Origin: Welwitschia mirabilis
Taxonomy: Eukaryota; Gnetophyta; Gnetopsida; Welwitschiales
Direction of reading: 5' to 3'
Length of the DNA stretch: 64,000 nucleotides
Assembly (NCBI GenBank): GCA_051453625.1
Contig: JBOZIK010000001.1
Location: forward strand, 176,409,358 to 176,473,357
Of this stretch, positions 1-12,935 are shown piece after piece. The notes beneath the pieces are model-generated. The model was not told where the DNA came from. It searched no databases and saw nothing but the letters and a program-made list of their open reading frames with translations. Within the stretch, counting starts at the first letter, position 1, and each line of letters starts with the position of its first letter. The position numbers and the translations under genes are program-made.

Positions 1-189
1 CATGGATAAGTGCTTCAATGTCTAAAAAGTAGTGGAAGATGTGATCCCATAATGAGAAAGTAGTAGTATCATGATGCACTCAGATCACCCTTAGGATAGC
101 CTATGAAGTATCTTACTAGATCTCAATCACACACTTTAAAGTAGATCTAGAAGACTCCTCAGCCTATTGTATGTGATTCTATAATGTTT

Positions 190-753
190 AACACCATTCA
201 TCCTACTAGTTAAAATGGGTAGTATCATAAGCATACAAATCTGTAATCTGTGTAGTGATCCTCTACTCAATGTCCTCAAGAAATGCTATAAGTAACTCAA
301 ATGCAATGCCCCAACTACCTATAACTATTTATGAGGATAAGATGAAAAATGTGATATAGGGCCCTTTCTAAGACCTAAAGGTATCATGCCTAGAATCTCA
401 ATCCTAAGCTCCTTAAAGGATGCATCATCTATTATGAGGTGGTGAGAGTGAGGGATGTTCTAAGGAGTTGGTACCTTAAAACATTTAAATAGAGTGTTGT
501 ATGGAGAATATGATAATATAGAGAAAAAATATGTTAATACCACCCCTCCTCAGCCATTTCTTACATGGTGTGGTAACTTTGAAGTAAGCACATAAATCCA
601 CCTTTTTGCATTACCTATTGTAAGATCCACTCTCTCATCATCCATAAGAAGGCTAGTGACTATTGGGAAGTGTTGTAGATCAATGTAGATGTGGCAGTCG
701 GCCATCATGGCTTGGATCTACTCATAATGTAAGCCATTCTCTTTAGAAGCCAT
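190..753 (-). pseudogene. Degenerate unrecognised open frame
   Basis: A minus-strand frame can be followed from an ATG at 753 (MASKENGLHYE) down to about 190 with only a few stops. It includes readable stretches such as DERVDLTIGNAKRWIYVLTS and EILGMIPLGLRKGPYIT. Amino-acid use looks protein-like, unlike the low-complexity frames nearby, and the stops are of the TAG/TGA decay type. I do not recognise the family. It lies beyond the 3' side of the minus-strand gypsy element M1, so it may belong to another transposon of the same orientation. It could also be chance, so confidence is low. Confidence 0.3.
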
Positions 754-870
754 AATAAGCTCAAATGTCTAGTAAAATTAGATGACCTTTTCCTCAAAGT
801 AAGGACCAACAGCATGTAATAATTAGGCTTAAATGCTAAGCTATACCAATACATAATCCAAGTTAACTCC

Positions 871-2944
871 ATCCTCTATAGATAGTCCCTAAAATTCATA
901 ATATGCTGGTACATAGCAAAATATATGTTATGCCTCCAATCCTTAAAAAAAATCCTCACGTTCTTATTGTTCTGCCTCATAAGTAGTAGCAGAACAAGTA
1001 CAATAAAAGGCAATACATATAAATGATAACTCATAATAAAAAGAATAAAAAATACTAAGAACTTATGGAATAGATAATCAAATATCATCCTATAAAAATC
1101 AAAATTTAGCTTGTGAGACAAGGATCATCTTCATACTTAACACATGAAAAGCTATCATGAATTAAGTACAACATGAGCAAAAATCTCTAAAAGAGTGAAA
1201 AAGAGGAATTTCAAGGAAATACATTCATAATAATCACACCAGTGCATGAAATTAATTACTATAAGTTCTTAAATATAAATAATTAAAAAAATATAAATTT
1301 TAAAAGAAGTTGCTCAATTTAATGTATAATGAAAGATATGAAAAAAATTTAAAAAATGAACTTCAAAACATAGAAATGTATACCTCATAATGGTTAATGT
1401 ATAAAAACTAAATGTTGTTAGGATGCTAAATCTTAGACATAGGACCAAGAAATGATGGTGACACACACAAGAAACTAAGGCACATAACAAAAATGAATAA
1501 TAACTGACAAGTGTCAAAGATATGTTGTTTAAAAGATTTATATAGTTGTATCATTCCACTTATTATGAAAATGACACATATCATAAAAGATTTATTATTT
1601 TCATGGGTAGAACCCATGATATGACGATACAAAAATCTAAGAGTTATTATAATAGTATCGCAATTAGCATTGTGGGGATAAAATAGGCAACAATAAACTA
1701 TTTGACTATAAAAAGGTGGAAATTGTAGGTCCATAAAGGTATTATGATGTAAAATATATTAGCTAAAATAATTCTTAGGACAAGTTTTAACTTATATGCT
1801 AATGTCTAAATAATTCATGTATCTATAGGGGTAATGATAATCATGATGAAATAGGAAGCTAATTTATCAAAGGAATATTCATTCCATATGAAGATTGAGT
1901 AAGAAACATTATGAAAGTGGCAAAAAGGCTAAGTATAAAATAGATTAAAATTTGTAATGCTAGTTGGTGAAAGCAAGTATATTGCATGATTTCTAATCAT
2001 AATAGAGACTAGAAGTATCAAAAATACAGTGCTTCTATTGATTTGAAATGTATTCAACATGGAGAAAAATAATCTTTGAGTTGAATTTTCATAATATTAA
2101 AAAGTGCTATCATGCCCTAATGTCATGGGGACAATAGTGGAGACAACAATCAGTAAAATGGAAAAATAAAAAAAACTAAAGATCATTTTTGTAGTCCAAG
2201 TGAACAAGAAGCATGAAGAATACTTGAAATAGCTATAAATCAGTTGGAGAGTCATTAAGTCAACTCCTATAATGGCATCAAGACCCCAAGAGATGGAAAA
2301 AGTGGATGAAGCTAAGAGTCATACCAAAGATGCTAGTTTTCAAAGAGAAGGATAAAATTAATGTATAGAATAAACACTAAGCACATCTATGAGTTAATAA
2401 AAAGATTGGGAAATAACAAAGGTCGCATAGGTGTTAAAGTAAAAGTAAGGTTATCAAATTTGTAAACTAATTAAAAAACCTATAGAAAACAAGATAAAAA
2501 TGGAAAACAGTAAACTAGGAGAAGATTGATTATGATGGATTAAAGACTATTCTAGCAAAATACCTTGGTAATAATCATAAAATTGCTTGATAATAAATGC
2601 ATGATTTAGTGTAAAATCCCATGGAAAATCACTCAATTAGGCAATCATTATGAAAATACTAGTAGGTTTATTATCCATGGATAATAAATCATAAATCTTG
2701 TATCTATAACAAGTATGGTTCCATATTACTCACACCCAAAGCACATTGGTGAATCATGGAAATGAAAGGATCATAAGAGTATACATTTCTTATTTTTCCT
2801 TTTAACAAAATATAGTCATAGAAACTAGTAATACCTCAGATGATACCTAGAGCATCATTGATCATATAGCCTATGTGTGATAATTATCCATGATGAGTAA
2901 AGTGAAATCATAATTAGAGAAGTAAAAAGCCACAAATTTTCATC
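871..2944. other. AT-rich non-coding stretch, probable 3' flank or 3' LTR area of M1
   Basis: No frame here resembles a protein; the short open frames are hydrophobic, low-complexity and typical of AT-rich DNA. By spacing from the conserved 3' module at 2,949, the polypurine tract and 3' LTR of M1 should lie around 600-2,000, but I could not find a convincing copy of the 8,790-9,714 LTR. It may be deleted or too diverged. The only recognisable item is a minus-oriented copy of the gypsy hairpin motif at 2,105-2,150. Confidence 0.4.
2105..2150 (-). repeat. Gypsy hairpin motif copy, M1 3' untranslated region
   Basis: Read on the minus strand, this has an inner arm pair CTATTGT / ATGACAT around a CCCC loop. 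It corresponds to the core CTGTCGTCCCCACGACAG at 17,326-17,343. Its distance (about 0.8 kb) beyond the 3' module matches the copies at 31,841 and 37,905. Confidence 0.55.
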
Positions 2945-2948
2945 TAAT

Positions 2949-3055
2949 CATGGTCAACTAATCCCCTAATGGAGTTCCCCTAGCTACCAACACTACAAAA
3001 GGCCTCTCTTGAAAAAACTTATGTGGGTGTGATCAGGACATTATGATTACCATTT
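2949..3055 (-). repeat. Conserved 3' untranslated module, M1 copy
   Basis: The reverse complement aligns with blocks at 20,262-20,500, 30,850-31,110 and 36,930-37,195 in S, G1 and G2. Shared strings include the complement of CAACTAATCCCCTAATGG. It is non-coding in every copy. Conservation across four elements in two orientations suggests an ancestral element feature rather than chance. Confidence 0.7.
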
Positions 3056-3399
3056 ATTAGCTTAATATACAATATTCATTGTAATAAATTATTTTAATTT
3101 TTTAATATTTTTTTCATTTTCTCAATCATGATATTTCATCCTTAGGGTCAATGATAAGTATTTATAATGATAATTAAAGGGAGAACACATCAAAAAATAA
3201 ATTATAAAGTTGACATCATTGAAACTAGACAACATGATAGGGATGTCTTCCTTTATAAGAACTTCATAGATGGGAGAATTTCTTAAGATTGGTTGAAATC
3301 CAATCTTATCATCTTAAATTCCCAAATTAAAATATTACTTTTCGTGATAATTCACACAAAATTTAACATAGGTCAAGTTCAAGATGATTAAGTAATAAT

Positions 3400-6300
3400 A
3401 TAATTGAAACCAAAGGGTTTGGCTAAGACAGAATTTAGATGATGAAAAATAAAAGACTTGCCCTTCTATTAAGAAGATACTCCAATTTAATAGGTTATAC
3501 CAAGTTCTTTACATAAGGACAATCATTAGAAGATTCATTTACTTTGAGAAGTTCCTTGGAATAAAGACCAATGGTCACAACAAAGCCATTAGAATTTACT
3601 TTCGCTACACATTATTAATCAAGCCATTTAGAGGTTGATTTTTAATGTAATAGTTGAAATTGAGTATTATACAATAGGACTAATTGAAATAGCTTAAAGG
3701 ATTCATGAACCAAATTATTATCATGGTGGAACTTAGCTTGGGATTTATGGATGAGTTGATGACAAATGCCATGACTAAATTTCTCATCAATCTTAGACTT
3801 GTGCTAGCTTATAACTAATATTTTCATCATGATCTATGACATAAAGTTAATAAATGGTCTTGTAGAAATTGTAGCATAGTTCATATGGAAGAACACAGGT
3901 TTTACCATACACAAGTTCATAAGGTAAAAAGCCAAGTGAATTTCTCCAATTAATACGATAAACCTAAAGCACATCATTGAGTTTAAGAAGTTAAGATTTA
4001 TTGTTTAAGCTTTTAAAGTATCTTTTTAATCTTCCTATTAATGATTTTAGCTTAGTCATTCATTTGGAGCTGATAATTATTAATAGTTCAATGTTCAACC
4101 CCAATCAAAAGTAAAAGTCTCTTAAGACTTTTGTTGATGAAATGAGTGTCTTGATTACAAATGATAATTCTAGGAAAGACAAATCTTTAAAAGACATTTG
4201 ATCTAAGAAAATTACAAATGGTTTTAAAATCCTTGGTTTGAATAGGAATAGCCTCAACTCACTTTGTAATGTAATCAATAACCATAAGGGTATAATGTTT
4301 ATTATAAGAAGATGGTTTAAGTGGACCTATAAAATTTATACCCCAACAATCAAAAGGTTCATGTTCAAGAATAGGTTTAAAAGCTATCAAATCTTCTTAT
4401 AAAGCTAAAATAATCCTTAAAAAGATTTAGCAGAGATAATCTAGCATGAAGGATTTTCATGCTAGTCTTCTGCCCATTAAGGTGACCTCTATAAATACTA
4501 CTATGATAGAGAGATACACTATCATATTGCCCCCATTAGGGCATACATTTACACATGATTTATTCCTTACATTTTTAGTAAAGGCATGACCCCATCAATT
4601 CATAGTCTCCTATTCTATGAAGGAAACATCATCATTGATTGAAAGCCAAATGTTGGGGAGTTTTATAACTAGCAAAATAATTGAAAATATTAAAATACCA
4701 TGGAGTAGGATTTTGAGAGGAAATTGCATAAAGTTTATGAATGGGAAACAATTTATCATGAGGAAAGAAGCCTTTAATGGGAAGTTTAGAAGAGAAGTGT
4801 AAAGATCATCGTTCTTAAGGAATTTAAGAAAGATGATCAACAACATAATTATGATTATATTCTTTATTAATTATGATTAATTTAAATTCTTCCATTAAGA
4901 GTATCATCTAATGTGTCTAGCATGTGAATTGTTTTCAGTTATACAGTAATAAATTATAGCATGATTAATTTAGACATTTATGTAAAAATTAAGAAGATAA
5001 TGTTTAAGTTTATCAAGGTAAAGGATGAGGGCAAGCATTTCCTTTATGGTGGTGGTATAGCTTAATTGAGCTCCTAAAATGATATTACTATTATAAGAAA
5101 TGACCTTATATCCCTTATTATCTTTTTATCTTAACACTCCACCTATAGCTATATTACTTGCATTACACATTAGCTCAAAATCCTTATTATAATTAGGACC
5201 TTCTAAAACATGTTTTGAAGTGATCTTGTCCTTGAGATTTCCAAAGGCATTTTGGAAAGATTCACTCTAATAAAACTTAGCATATTTTTCCAAAAGAGAA
5301 TGAAAAGGTTTATAAATTTTTACATAATTCTTAATGAATCTTCTATAGAAATAGGAATGCCTAATGAAAGACCTTATTTGTTTGACATTAATTGGAGGAG
5401 GAAGGTTCTTAATGATGTTAAATTTAGAAGGAACCATTCTACTTCCATCACAAGAAATATAATACCTAAATACAATCCCATCCCTCATAAGAAAATAACT
5501 TTTCTCCCAACTAAAACGAAGATCACTCTTTATACATTTGTCAAGGACTTTTTCCGATCTTTTCAAGGTTTGTTCAAAAGAATCACCAAAGATAAAAGAA
5601 TCATCCATAATAATTTATAAGGACTCCTTTATTATATCAGAAAAGACTTCCATCATGACTCTTTAAAAGGTTCTAGGTTCATTAGACAAGTTAAAGGGCA
5701 TTCATCTAAAGAAAAGGTACCAAAAGGGAAGATAAAAGTAGTCTTAGCTTGATTTTCATTAGAAATGATTATAACCGCTATAGCTATTAAAAAAAATGAT
5801 ATACATGACCTTAAATTCTATCAAGTACTTGATTAAGAAATGATAAGGAATAATGATCTTTTTTGATAACATAATTAAGTTTTCTAAAATCAATGCAAAC
5901 TAATCATTTTTTACTCTTTTTAGGTACTATGATAAGAGGGCTAACCCATTCACTATTAGAAATTGCATAAATGATACCTACATCCATAAGCTTAATTATT
6001 TCATAGTTACTTACTTAAGGGTAGGATTAAGTCTTCTTTGAGGTTTCTCAATGGATTTTTCATTATCTTCTAAGTAAATTTTGTGTTGAACAAATGAAAG
6101 AAGGTATAGAACTAAGATCTCTATCAGTTCAAGAAAGAGCTTTTATTTTGAAAAAAAAAAAGTTAGATTAAGGTTTTTTATTAGAGAGTATAAATCCAAG
6201 CATTAATAACAAATGAATTTCTAGGATTATTATATAAAATGAAATATTTCAAAACATTGGATAATTCTTTGAATTATAAGTCATAATCATTAATTTTATA

Positions 6301-7120
6301 AGTTGAACACCTACCTTAAGGTAGAAGAGTTTCAAAGGGTATCACATGATGAACATTCACATCTAAGAAGGGTTTAAAATCCTCATGAATTTTTTCATAA
6401 AAAATTCTTAAAAAAAAGTCTTCATTAAGGTTGCAAGGATTGGAAGAGTTTAAGGATTTTAACATCGTAGAGCATTCTTCACTATTATCAAACAAAGTAC
6501 AATCATTCAATGTAAGAATCCTTTCTTATCAAGGTTCATGTTGGATTAACATAGAAGTTCTAATTTTTTCTTCAATGCCCAAATCATTTCTCATATTTTT
6601 TTTAGCCACATCAAAAACTCTAATGTTAATTTTTTATTGCTAGTATAACATTCCATCATTCTTGTGTAAGTATCAATAACGCAATGGTTGTTGCATAAAA
6701 GGATATTTCTGAAAGTAATGATTATACACCATTATGATGTACTTCAATAATGACCACATAAATTAGATAAAAAGCTTCTAAATCACTAAAGCTTCAATAA
6801 TGATGTACTTCTATCAATTATGATAGAAATAATAGCCAATTAGAATACAATTTTTATGGGCTCTATTCTAACTTCTAAACCAAATTTCAATAAATGTGAA
6901 GAGCTATGATACTAATAGTTTTACCAATATCAATTAAATAATTTCTTAATCTTTTTATTTCCTTCTAAAATAACACTAATGGTGGCAACTCTAGGGTCTT
7001 TAAACTTTAGACACATTTGCATCACCCAGTTAGTAAGGGATTGGATAATAAAAGCTACTTAAAATAGTTTTATTTTGGTTTTTCCTAATTAAATCCTTTC
7101 AAATTTTATTGTACTTAGCT
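3400..7120 (-). pseudogene. pol: M1 pol pseudogene (protease, reverse transcriptase, RNase H, integrase)
   Basis: The best-preserved part is 5,608-5,267: it starts at the RT catalytic box (MDDSFIFGDSFEQ) and runs through SWEKSYF, LPPPINVKQIRSFI and HSYFYRRFIKNY, the standard gypsy RT C-terminus. Upstream, SEWVSP near 5,945 marks the RT N-terminal part. A linker frame without stops lies at 6,510-6,316. Integrase is seen near 4,530-4,450 (HxxGxxT-like linker), at about 4,150 (the second catalytic aspartate is Asn, in CNQDTHF; QAE reads stop-Ala-Lys) and near 3,920 (PYELVYGKTCVLP). RNase H lies between but is poorly readable. Frameshifts and TAA/TAG stops throughout make it non-functional. Known role of the family: replication and integration of the element. 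Confidence 0.85.
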
Positions 7121-7369
7121 TATATTAAAAAATATCCCAAAATGGAAGGTTGATACTTACATCTTCTATGATTACTTTGATATAATCATCAGAAGTTGCA
7201 TTAATCTTTAATATCTCAAGCCAAAGAGTGGCTGCTTTTTTTTCTTTGGCAAATTTAATTGAATTGTTGGTTTCAAATTTAAGAGTTGAAGGTAAACTTT
7301 GTTGATAAATAATCTCTACTTATCTTCATGTGTTGCATCATTATCTTTCTTATAAGATGCTAATACTTC

Positions 7370-8667
7370 CTTTCAGGGGGTAGTTTCATGTCCACTTCTT
7401 ATCACTAATTTATAATCTTTTTTCACTTCACTAGGATTGGGAATAGTTTAGGTTGTAAGTGAACCTTGAGGCCTTGGTTTCCTTGCATGATTTGTTGGAG
7501 AATACTAATAATGTTTTTCATATTCTTATTTTAACTTTCAATGTGCTTGTTAGTGGTCTTATGTAATTTATTGAATTCTTCAACGGATTCTCTAAGGGAA
7601 TCAATCCTATTTTAATAGGAAACATTGGGTTGAATGTGGTTGCTTATAAATCTATTATCAAATGATGGCTTAAAATAAGTAGAAGGACCATTATTTTTTG
7701 GTTGTTATCGTTGATTATTTCTGAAAGTATTTGACCCTTAGTTGAATGCATACACTTACTTATAAATGACTTTTCTATAAGTTGGAAGGGCTATACATTC
7801 TTTGGTTGAATGGAAAGCATCTTCACATATATCACATTATGTAAATAAAGTTCAAGGTTGATATTATTATTAGCTAATCATCATAGCTTTAGCTAATGAT
7901 TTTGTATAATTCTCCAAAGCGTTGATAAGCTTCTTAATAAGATTATTGGAAGTTGAAGGTTCTTCATGTAAAGCTTTATTCATATCCTTTTCCATCAGCT
8001 AATAGTTTTTTCTTACTTCACAAATGATTTAGATAATTTTATCTGGTTTCTTCTAATTCTTCTAAAAGTCTTCAAGCATCCTTCAAAGTAAATTTGATAA
8101 AGTTTCCATCACATGCGAAATCTACAAGTTGCTTATTTAACCATGTAATCCACTATAAAAATATCTATTAATTCTTCCTTAGAAAATTCATAAACTAGAT
8201 TATAGGAGGTTGTAATCAGAAATTTCGCATAGATTGTTGCATAATATTCATGGGAGAGTTAAGAAAATTTGGCTATCTCTTTACTTCTTCTTCTTATTGT
8301 TGTTTCACTCATGAACCTTTTTACGAATACATCTTAAACTTGGCTCTAATTCTTGAGGTTTTTTTATGAAATAGTTTCTAAGAAATTATTATATTTTTTT
8401 ATAGGGGTAAAATAAAAAATAATCATATAGGTTCTAGTAGTAATATTTTTTTCCTTTCCATTTTCTAAAGTTAAGATAAGTTGTTCAATCTCAACTAAAT
8501 GTTGAAACAAATCATTTTCCTATTCATCGAAAAAGGGTGGATATGTATTAAGGTTTTTCAGCTCAATATTATCATTAGTTGGTAAGTCAAATGGATTTTA
8601 AACTTTTCTTCTTCCTTTGGAAATGTTATTTTTGAGGGTTTAAAAAATACTACTAGAAGAAGACATT
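7370..8667 (-). pseudogene. gag: M1 gag pseudogene with CCHC zinc knuckle
   Basis: The minus-strand ATG at 8,667 opens MSSSSSIF, then a stop, then readable gag with NIELKNLNTYPPFFDE and HLVEIEQLILTLENGKEK. This is colinear with the S gag (NNLNTYLTFSGEYDE, IKQLILTLGNGKKK), which confirms the start. A perfect CX2CX4HX4C knuckle, CDICEDAFHSTKEC, lies at 7,836-7,795, followed by a linker rich in Asn, Gln and Pro. Family role: the capsid/nucleocapsid polyprotein that packages element RNA. Stops and small indels interrupt it. The next domain, protease, follows toward lower coordinates. Confidence 0.85.
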
Positions 8668-8775
8668 GTTAGCAATGAATGATCAAGTTTGCTTAATGAA
8701 GGTAAAGGTTGAAAAGATGATAAAATATTAAACTTTATGGATGAATCAAAAAGACTAGTAATAATAGTTTATATA

Positions 8776-8789
8776 AGAAATAATACTAA
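8776..8789 (-). other. Decayed primer-binding site of M1
   Basis: Directly inside the LTR edge, the minus strand reads TTAGTATTATTTCT. It aligns to the tRNA-Asp-complementary TTGGTGCCATTGCC seen at 34,074 with G-to-A and C-to-T changes at most differing positions. The position, adjacent to the LTR and upstream of the gag ATG, supports the call more than the bases do. Confidence 0.5.
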
Positions 8790-9714
8790 TGTTTCTTCTA
8801 GAATGTAACTAACCTAAATGCCAGTGTAAAAGATGAAATGCATGAAATATAAGGTGTATGATGCAATATGAATGCAACGAATGCTAACTATGATGGATGA
8901 AACTCTCAATGCAATTTATTAGTAATGTAACCAATCTATTGTTACCTAGATTAATCATCAAGTTTTATATTATTCACAAATCAATATCACTTTACTCATA
9001 AAAAACATGATCTATAAGGGGAATAATAGGATAAGATTGATAAAAAACCAATTTAATAAACTTATCACTCATCAAATTAATTACATTCACTTACAAGTAA
9101 TGTTCCCTCAATGGAGGAATGACATCCCAACACCAAGATACCCTTATACTAAGTGCAATGAATCCTTAACTTACTTGAATGCCAATGTCACCACTATTAC
9201 AAGCTAAAAGAATATAAATGAAGTTAAAATAGGGGTATTTATAGTTATATAATGGAAGTTAGTGCACTAAGGGAGTAGTACAACTGAAAATGAGTTATTA
9301 GGCAAAAATTCATCTAAAATAATTTTTTTAAGAATGAGTTAAAATAGTTTCATACTTGTCCTTATCATGGGAATGACAAAGAAAATGACATGATTCTAGA
9401 TGAAATTAGAATATTTCATGTTATCACATCATTACAATTTAAATCCAAATAGTTAAGGGTATTATCCCATGGGTCATGGGGATGACAGCAGACATAATAG
9501 CTTACAAATTAATGTTTTACCCACTAGATCAAAGCCCAAATTAAGAAGGAATGCAATATAAGCTATTAGTAGTTTAAATTTAAGATTTAATCCTTAAATT
9601 CAAACCTCCTAGTTCATCATCATGAACCCATAGAAAGTGACGTTAGTAGATCCTAATTGTCTGCAAGACAGACTTAAAGGCATTGTCAAATCATTAGACA
9701 TACGCATTGTAACA
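8790..9714 (-). repeat. M1 5' LTR
   Basis: In plus coordinates it begins TG (8,790) and ends CA (9,714). On the minus strand it starts TGTTACAATGCG, like the S and G LTRs (TGTTATGCTATC, TGTTAAGATGCC). It shares with them two hairpin motifs (9,500-9,470 and 9,400-9,355), a TATA-like ACTATAAATACCCC at 9,246-9,230, and the downstream block with TCCTCCATTGAGG near 9,110. It is about 925 bp against about 1,050 (S) and 1,250 (G). Gag starts 123 bases inside. Confidence 0.7.
9230..9246 (-). promoter_or_regulatory. TATA-like promoter element in M1 LTR
   Basis: The minus strand reads AACTATAAATACCCC, in the same place as the TATA boxes of the S LTR (16,369) and G LTRs (33,318; 46,294). It is the likely start region of element transcripts. 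Confidence 0.5.
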
Positions 9715-12234
9715 CAAATAAAATATAACATTGTGTTATTCGAATAGTATTTTTATTATTTTATTAACTACCATTAGAATTTGTTAAAACTTAAAGATGT
9801 AAGTGTGTAAAACAATGGCTTCAAATGACTAAAGATATAGGATGGTTTCACTAAACCTTATTTATGTAAAGATGTATCGCTACTAGCTTAGTTCTACTAT
9901 GATAGTTTTAACTAATGAAGAAGTTTAGATGTGGTAGTAATCATGTGATCAACTTGGATATGGAGATACATTAGCTTAAGAGACATATTTCCAAGAAGAT
10001 TAAAATATTTGCTAATCATAGGGATGAGCAAGAATAAATACATTAAATTAAAATACAATGGATAAAAGATAACATAAAAAAATAAATAAATGAGCTCTTT
10101 AGAATAAAAATCATTTAAATTTATGTATTGAAAAAATGTAATAAAGTCTATAACATGCTTTAATCTTGGTTACATATTAAAACAACAATTTAATCAAAAA
10201 TTAAATTAGATAAATACAAAAATACCATGCTTTAGGATTTATAATAAAAATCAAGATTCAAATTTCCAACATATAATTTTAGTAATAGAAGCATGACTTA
10301 GTTGAAAAGTCATAAATCCTAGCAAGCATGATTTAAGATGATAATACTGAGAAAATATTAAACCAAAAAACTAAAAGGTTGAACATAAATAAAAAAGTGA
10401 AAACATTAGAATTTCTTCAGAATAATAAACACATTTAAAAATATGTAGACACAAAGAAGTTCATAATAAAAAAAATGAAAGGAAGATGAAGAATATCGAA
10501 AATTCACATACAACTCCAAATTGACCAAGGTGTCTTGTTTTCTTAGCATAATTTAATAAAGGACACATAAGAGTATGCAATAAGCATTACTCATTTAATG
10601 CTAACACATAATTTAATATAAGATAATATAGTGAAAAAATGCTTATAGTTAGAAAAATATTGATCAATTTCACAAGATATAGTTAAAAGGATTTCAAAGG
10701 GTTTATTAGAAAAGGAAAAATAGAAAATAAAATACTTAATGAAGAATATAATTATGAGAATCTAAGGTTTATACCTCCAAAGATTAAAAATATCAAGTGC
10801 ACTCATTTAAGAAAACAATAAANNNNNNNNNNNNNNNNNNNNNNNNNNNNNNNNNNNNNNNNNNNNNNNNNNNNNNNNNNNNNNNNNNNNNNNNNNNNNN
10901 NNNNNNNNNNNNNNNNNNNNNNATATGCAATACCAACATAGATAGATACCAAAGACTTTAGTTAGGGTATAGAAAAATTTAAACTTGCATATCATTTAAA
11001 AAAGAAAAAAAATTTTAAAAGTATCATTTAACAAGCATCATTAAAAATGAAAAACATGTTAGCAAACATCTTAGTAGTATACATAATGAAATAAAACATG
11101 AACAAGAATAGGACAACATGAAAACACTTAAATTCACTTCATTTTCTATTTGAATGAGCTTAATTTTAATGTTACTATGCTCATATGAAATAAAAAATAA
11201 AAACCCTCTAGGTTATTATATGTTGTCATATGCATACATGTTTAATTTCATTTTATCTATAATCACCATACTTTGTGAATATTTTAAAATAGTATTTGTT
11301 AATGAGTTTTTACTTATAGAATATTTTAAAAATTACTCCATTAGGATATGTATATATTCTAATGCTTAGAAAGAATGTAACTGAAATTATTTACCATTTA
11401 AGAAATAAGAAAATTACATAAATATATTAAATGTAAAATAATGACATAGACATCAAGTAAAGAAATTCAATGTTCATAAACAAATCAATGTTCAGATACT
11501 TAAAAAAAAGACTTTAAGTATAATTGTTATTATTTAGAAATAGAGTGATTGCTTTCAATTCTTGGGCCTAATACCCTTGAAATTGTAATAAAAATAGGAT
11601 TTAATATAAGAGTATAATTCATTAATAAATGATATAAAATCAATGATGTAAACTTTCAAAGCATTATGGTTGTGCAACAAGAATGTTTATCAAGAGGGGG
11701 AAAAAAGAAAAAACCTCTTAGCATTCAATTTTGATGTAGAAATATTACCAATTATATAAAAGAAGTATATACAAATGTGATATACGAAAAGAAAAATAAT
11801 ATAAAAATATAAAAATGGTAAAATATTTATTTACCAACTTAAAAGTAAATAATTTAGATATAAACCTTATCTTGAATTAGAAAAATGAAAAACAATAAAG
11901 AAAAAGAAAACAACATCATCTTTAAATTTGAATATGGATAACAATCATAATGATTTATATGCATGTGATCTACACCAAAGAGTTAAATTTATAATGATAG
12001 TTAATATAAATATTTTATAATGTGCTAATAAATACAAGATTCAAAGTTAGGTACCTTCATATTACATGACTAGAACATGGCAATAGAGCAAAGTGGTAGA
12101 GAGTTAAGGAGCAAAGCATAGTAACAAAGCATAAATGTAGAGAGTCAAGGTCAAAAGCATCTTGATAGAAAGCTCAAAAAATGAAATCATCATGCTTAAA
12201 CAAGGAATATTAAATTCTTTTATTTTAATATCTA
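9715..12234. other. AT-rich intergenic DNA with no recognisable gene
   Basis: This stretch lies between M1 and the 12.2-kb tandem array. I see only short low-complexity frames (for example 11,154-11,369, hydrophobic, no family resemblance) and a 100-N gap at 10,823-10,922. No LTR ends, terminal inverted repeats or RNA genes were recognised. Confidence 0.5.
10823..10922. other. Assembly gap (100 N)
   Basis: A run of exactly 100 N, so a scaffold gap of unknown size. The flanks are not duplicated. Confidence 0.95.
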
Positions 12235-12935
12235 TTATGATGGTTCTAAAAAATCTACCATAATAGTTCAAACAGTATGATGGAAGTACCTTTGAAATGT
12301 CATTAAGTTTACTTTGATGACTAGCCTTTATAATGGTGGTTGATGGTATGTTTTATATGATAAAGTAATAATGCCTTATCCTTTGATAGGAGTTATAACT
12401 AGCCATCTTAATATTCCTAATCATAACTAAAATTGGGTTTGGATCTCTACCATATAATGACAGGTAACTCTAACCACTATATAATGAAGTGCAAATCTTT
12501 CATCCTTTACTTTTAATCTAAATCACATAATAATAGTTATAACTTAACCATCATAATATCTCAAATAATAACTTTTAATTGGGTTTATATCTTGACCTAT
12601 AATAGTGATTAGTCATAATTACTACATAACAAAGTAACAATTTCCCATCCATTACTTTAAAACCTATGATTATAATAGGGGCTAAGAGTTAACTTTTATT
12701 ATAATTGTAATCAACATTACAGAGCCCAAACCAATGATTTGAGATTGCTGTAATTGCACAATGAATAACTACTACCCCATACTATACTTTATAGCCTATG
12801 TCTATAATGGGAATTATTAATTAATTGAAAGTATAATTCTAATAATCACCTTAAAGTGTGGGTATAAAGTAGAAGTTATCATATAAAATTCATAAAATTT
12901 ATGTGATTTTATTTATTTTAAATAAATAATGGATA
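12235..12935. repeat. Tandem array, unit about 142 bp
   Basis: Similar blocks start near 12,245, 12,387, 12,530, 12,672 and 12,803. Each begins with a variant of ATAATAGTTATAACT, followed by a CCATCATAAT-like string, then AATTGGGTTT (clear in units 2 and 3) and a TTTCATCCTTTAC-like tail. Spacing is about 142-143 bp for the best three; outer units are more diverged. No coding potential. It could be a minisatellite in a decayed LTR or a DNA-transposon subterminal region. Confidence 0.6.

Larger units (their letters stand above)
2945..9714 (-). mobile_element. M1: degenerate Ty3/gypsy (Athila/Tat-like) retrotransposon
   Basis: Read on the minus strand, the order is 5' LTR (9,714-8,790), decayed primer-binding site, gag (ATG at 8,667, zinc knuckle at 7,836-7,795), protease/linker, reverse transcriptase (about 6,050-5,250), RNase H, integrase (about 4,560-3,850), and a 3' untranslated region with a module (3,055-2,949) shared with the plus-strand elements S and G. 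The order PR-RT-RH-INT is that of Ty3/gypsy. RT motifs and the tRNA-Asp-like primer site of its relatives point to the Athila/Tat group. The gag N-terminus matches that of S (NIELKNLNTY versus DVELNNLNTY), so M1 and S are the same family. The 3' LTR was not located, so the lower boundary is nominal. Confidence 0.85.

Noticed and set aside
1921-1975. AAGGCTAAGTAT at 1,926 resembling the gypsy polypurine tract before an LTR
   Set aside because: It is in plus orientation next to minus-strand M1, the purine run is not retained, and the following bases match the LTR start only weakly.
4617-4846. Overlapping short frames on both strands
   Set aside because: They are shadows within the minus-strand M1 RNase H/integrase region and do not follow its readable frame.
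10807-10995. Open frame crossing the N gap (also those at 34,461-34,895, 39,638-39,883 and 60,407-60,628)
   Set aside because: The frames exist only because N is translated as X; no real continuity is shown.
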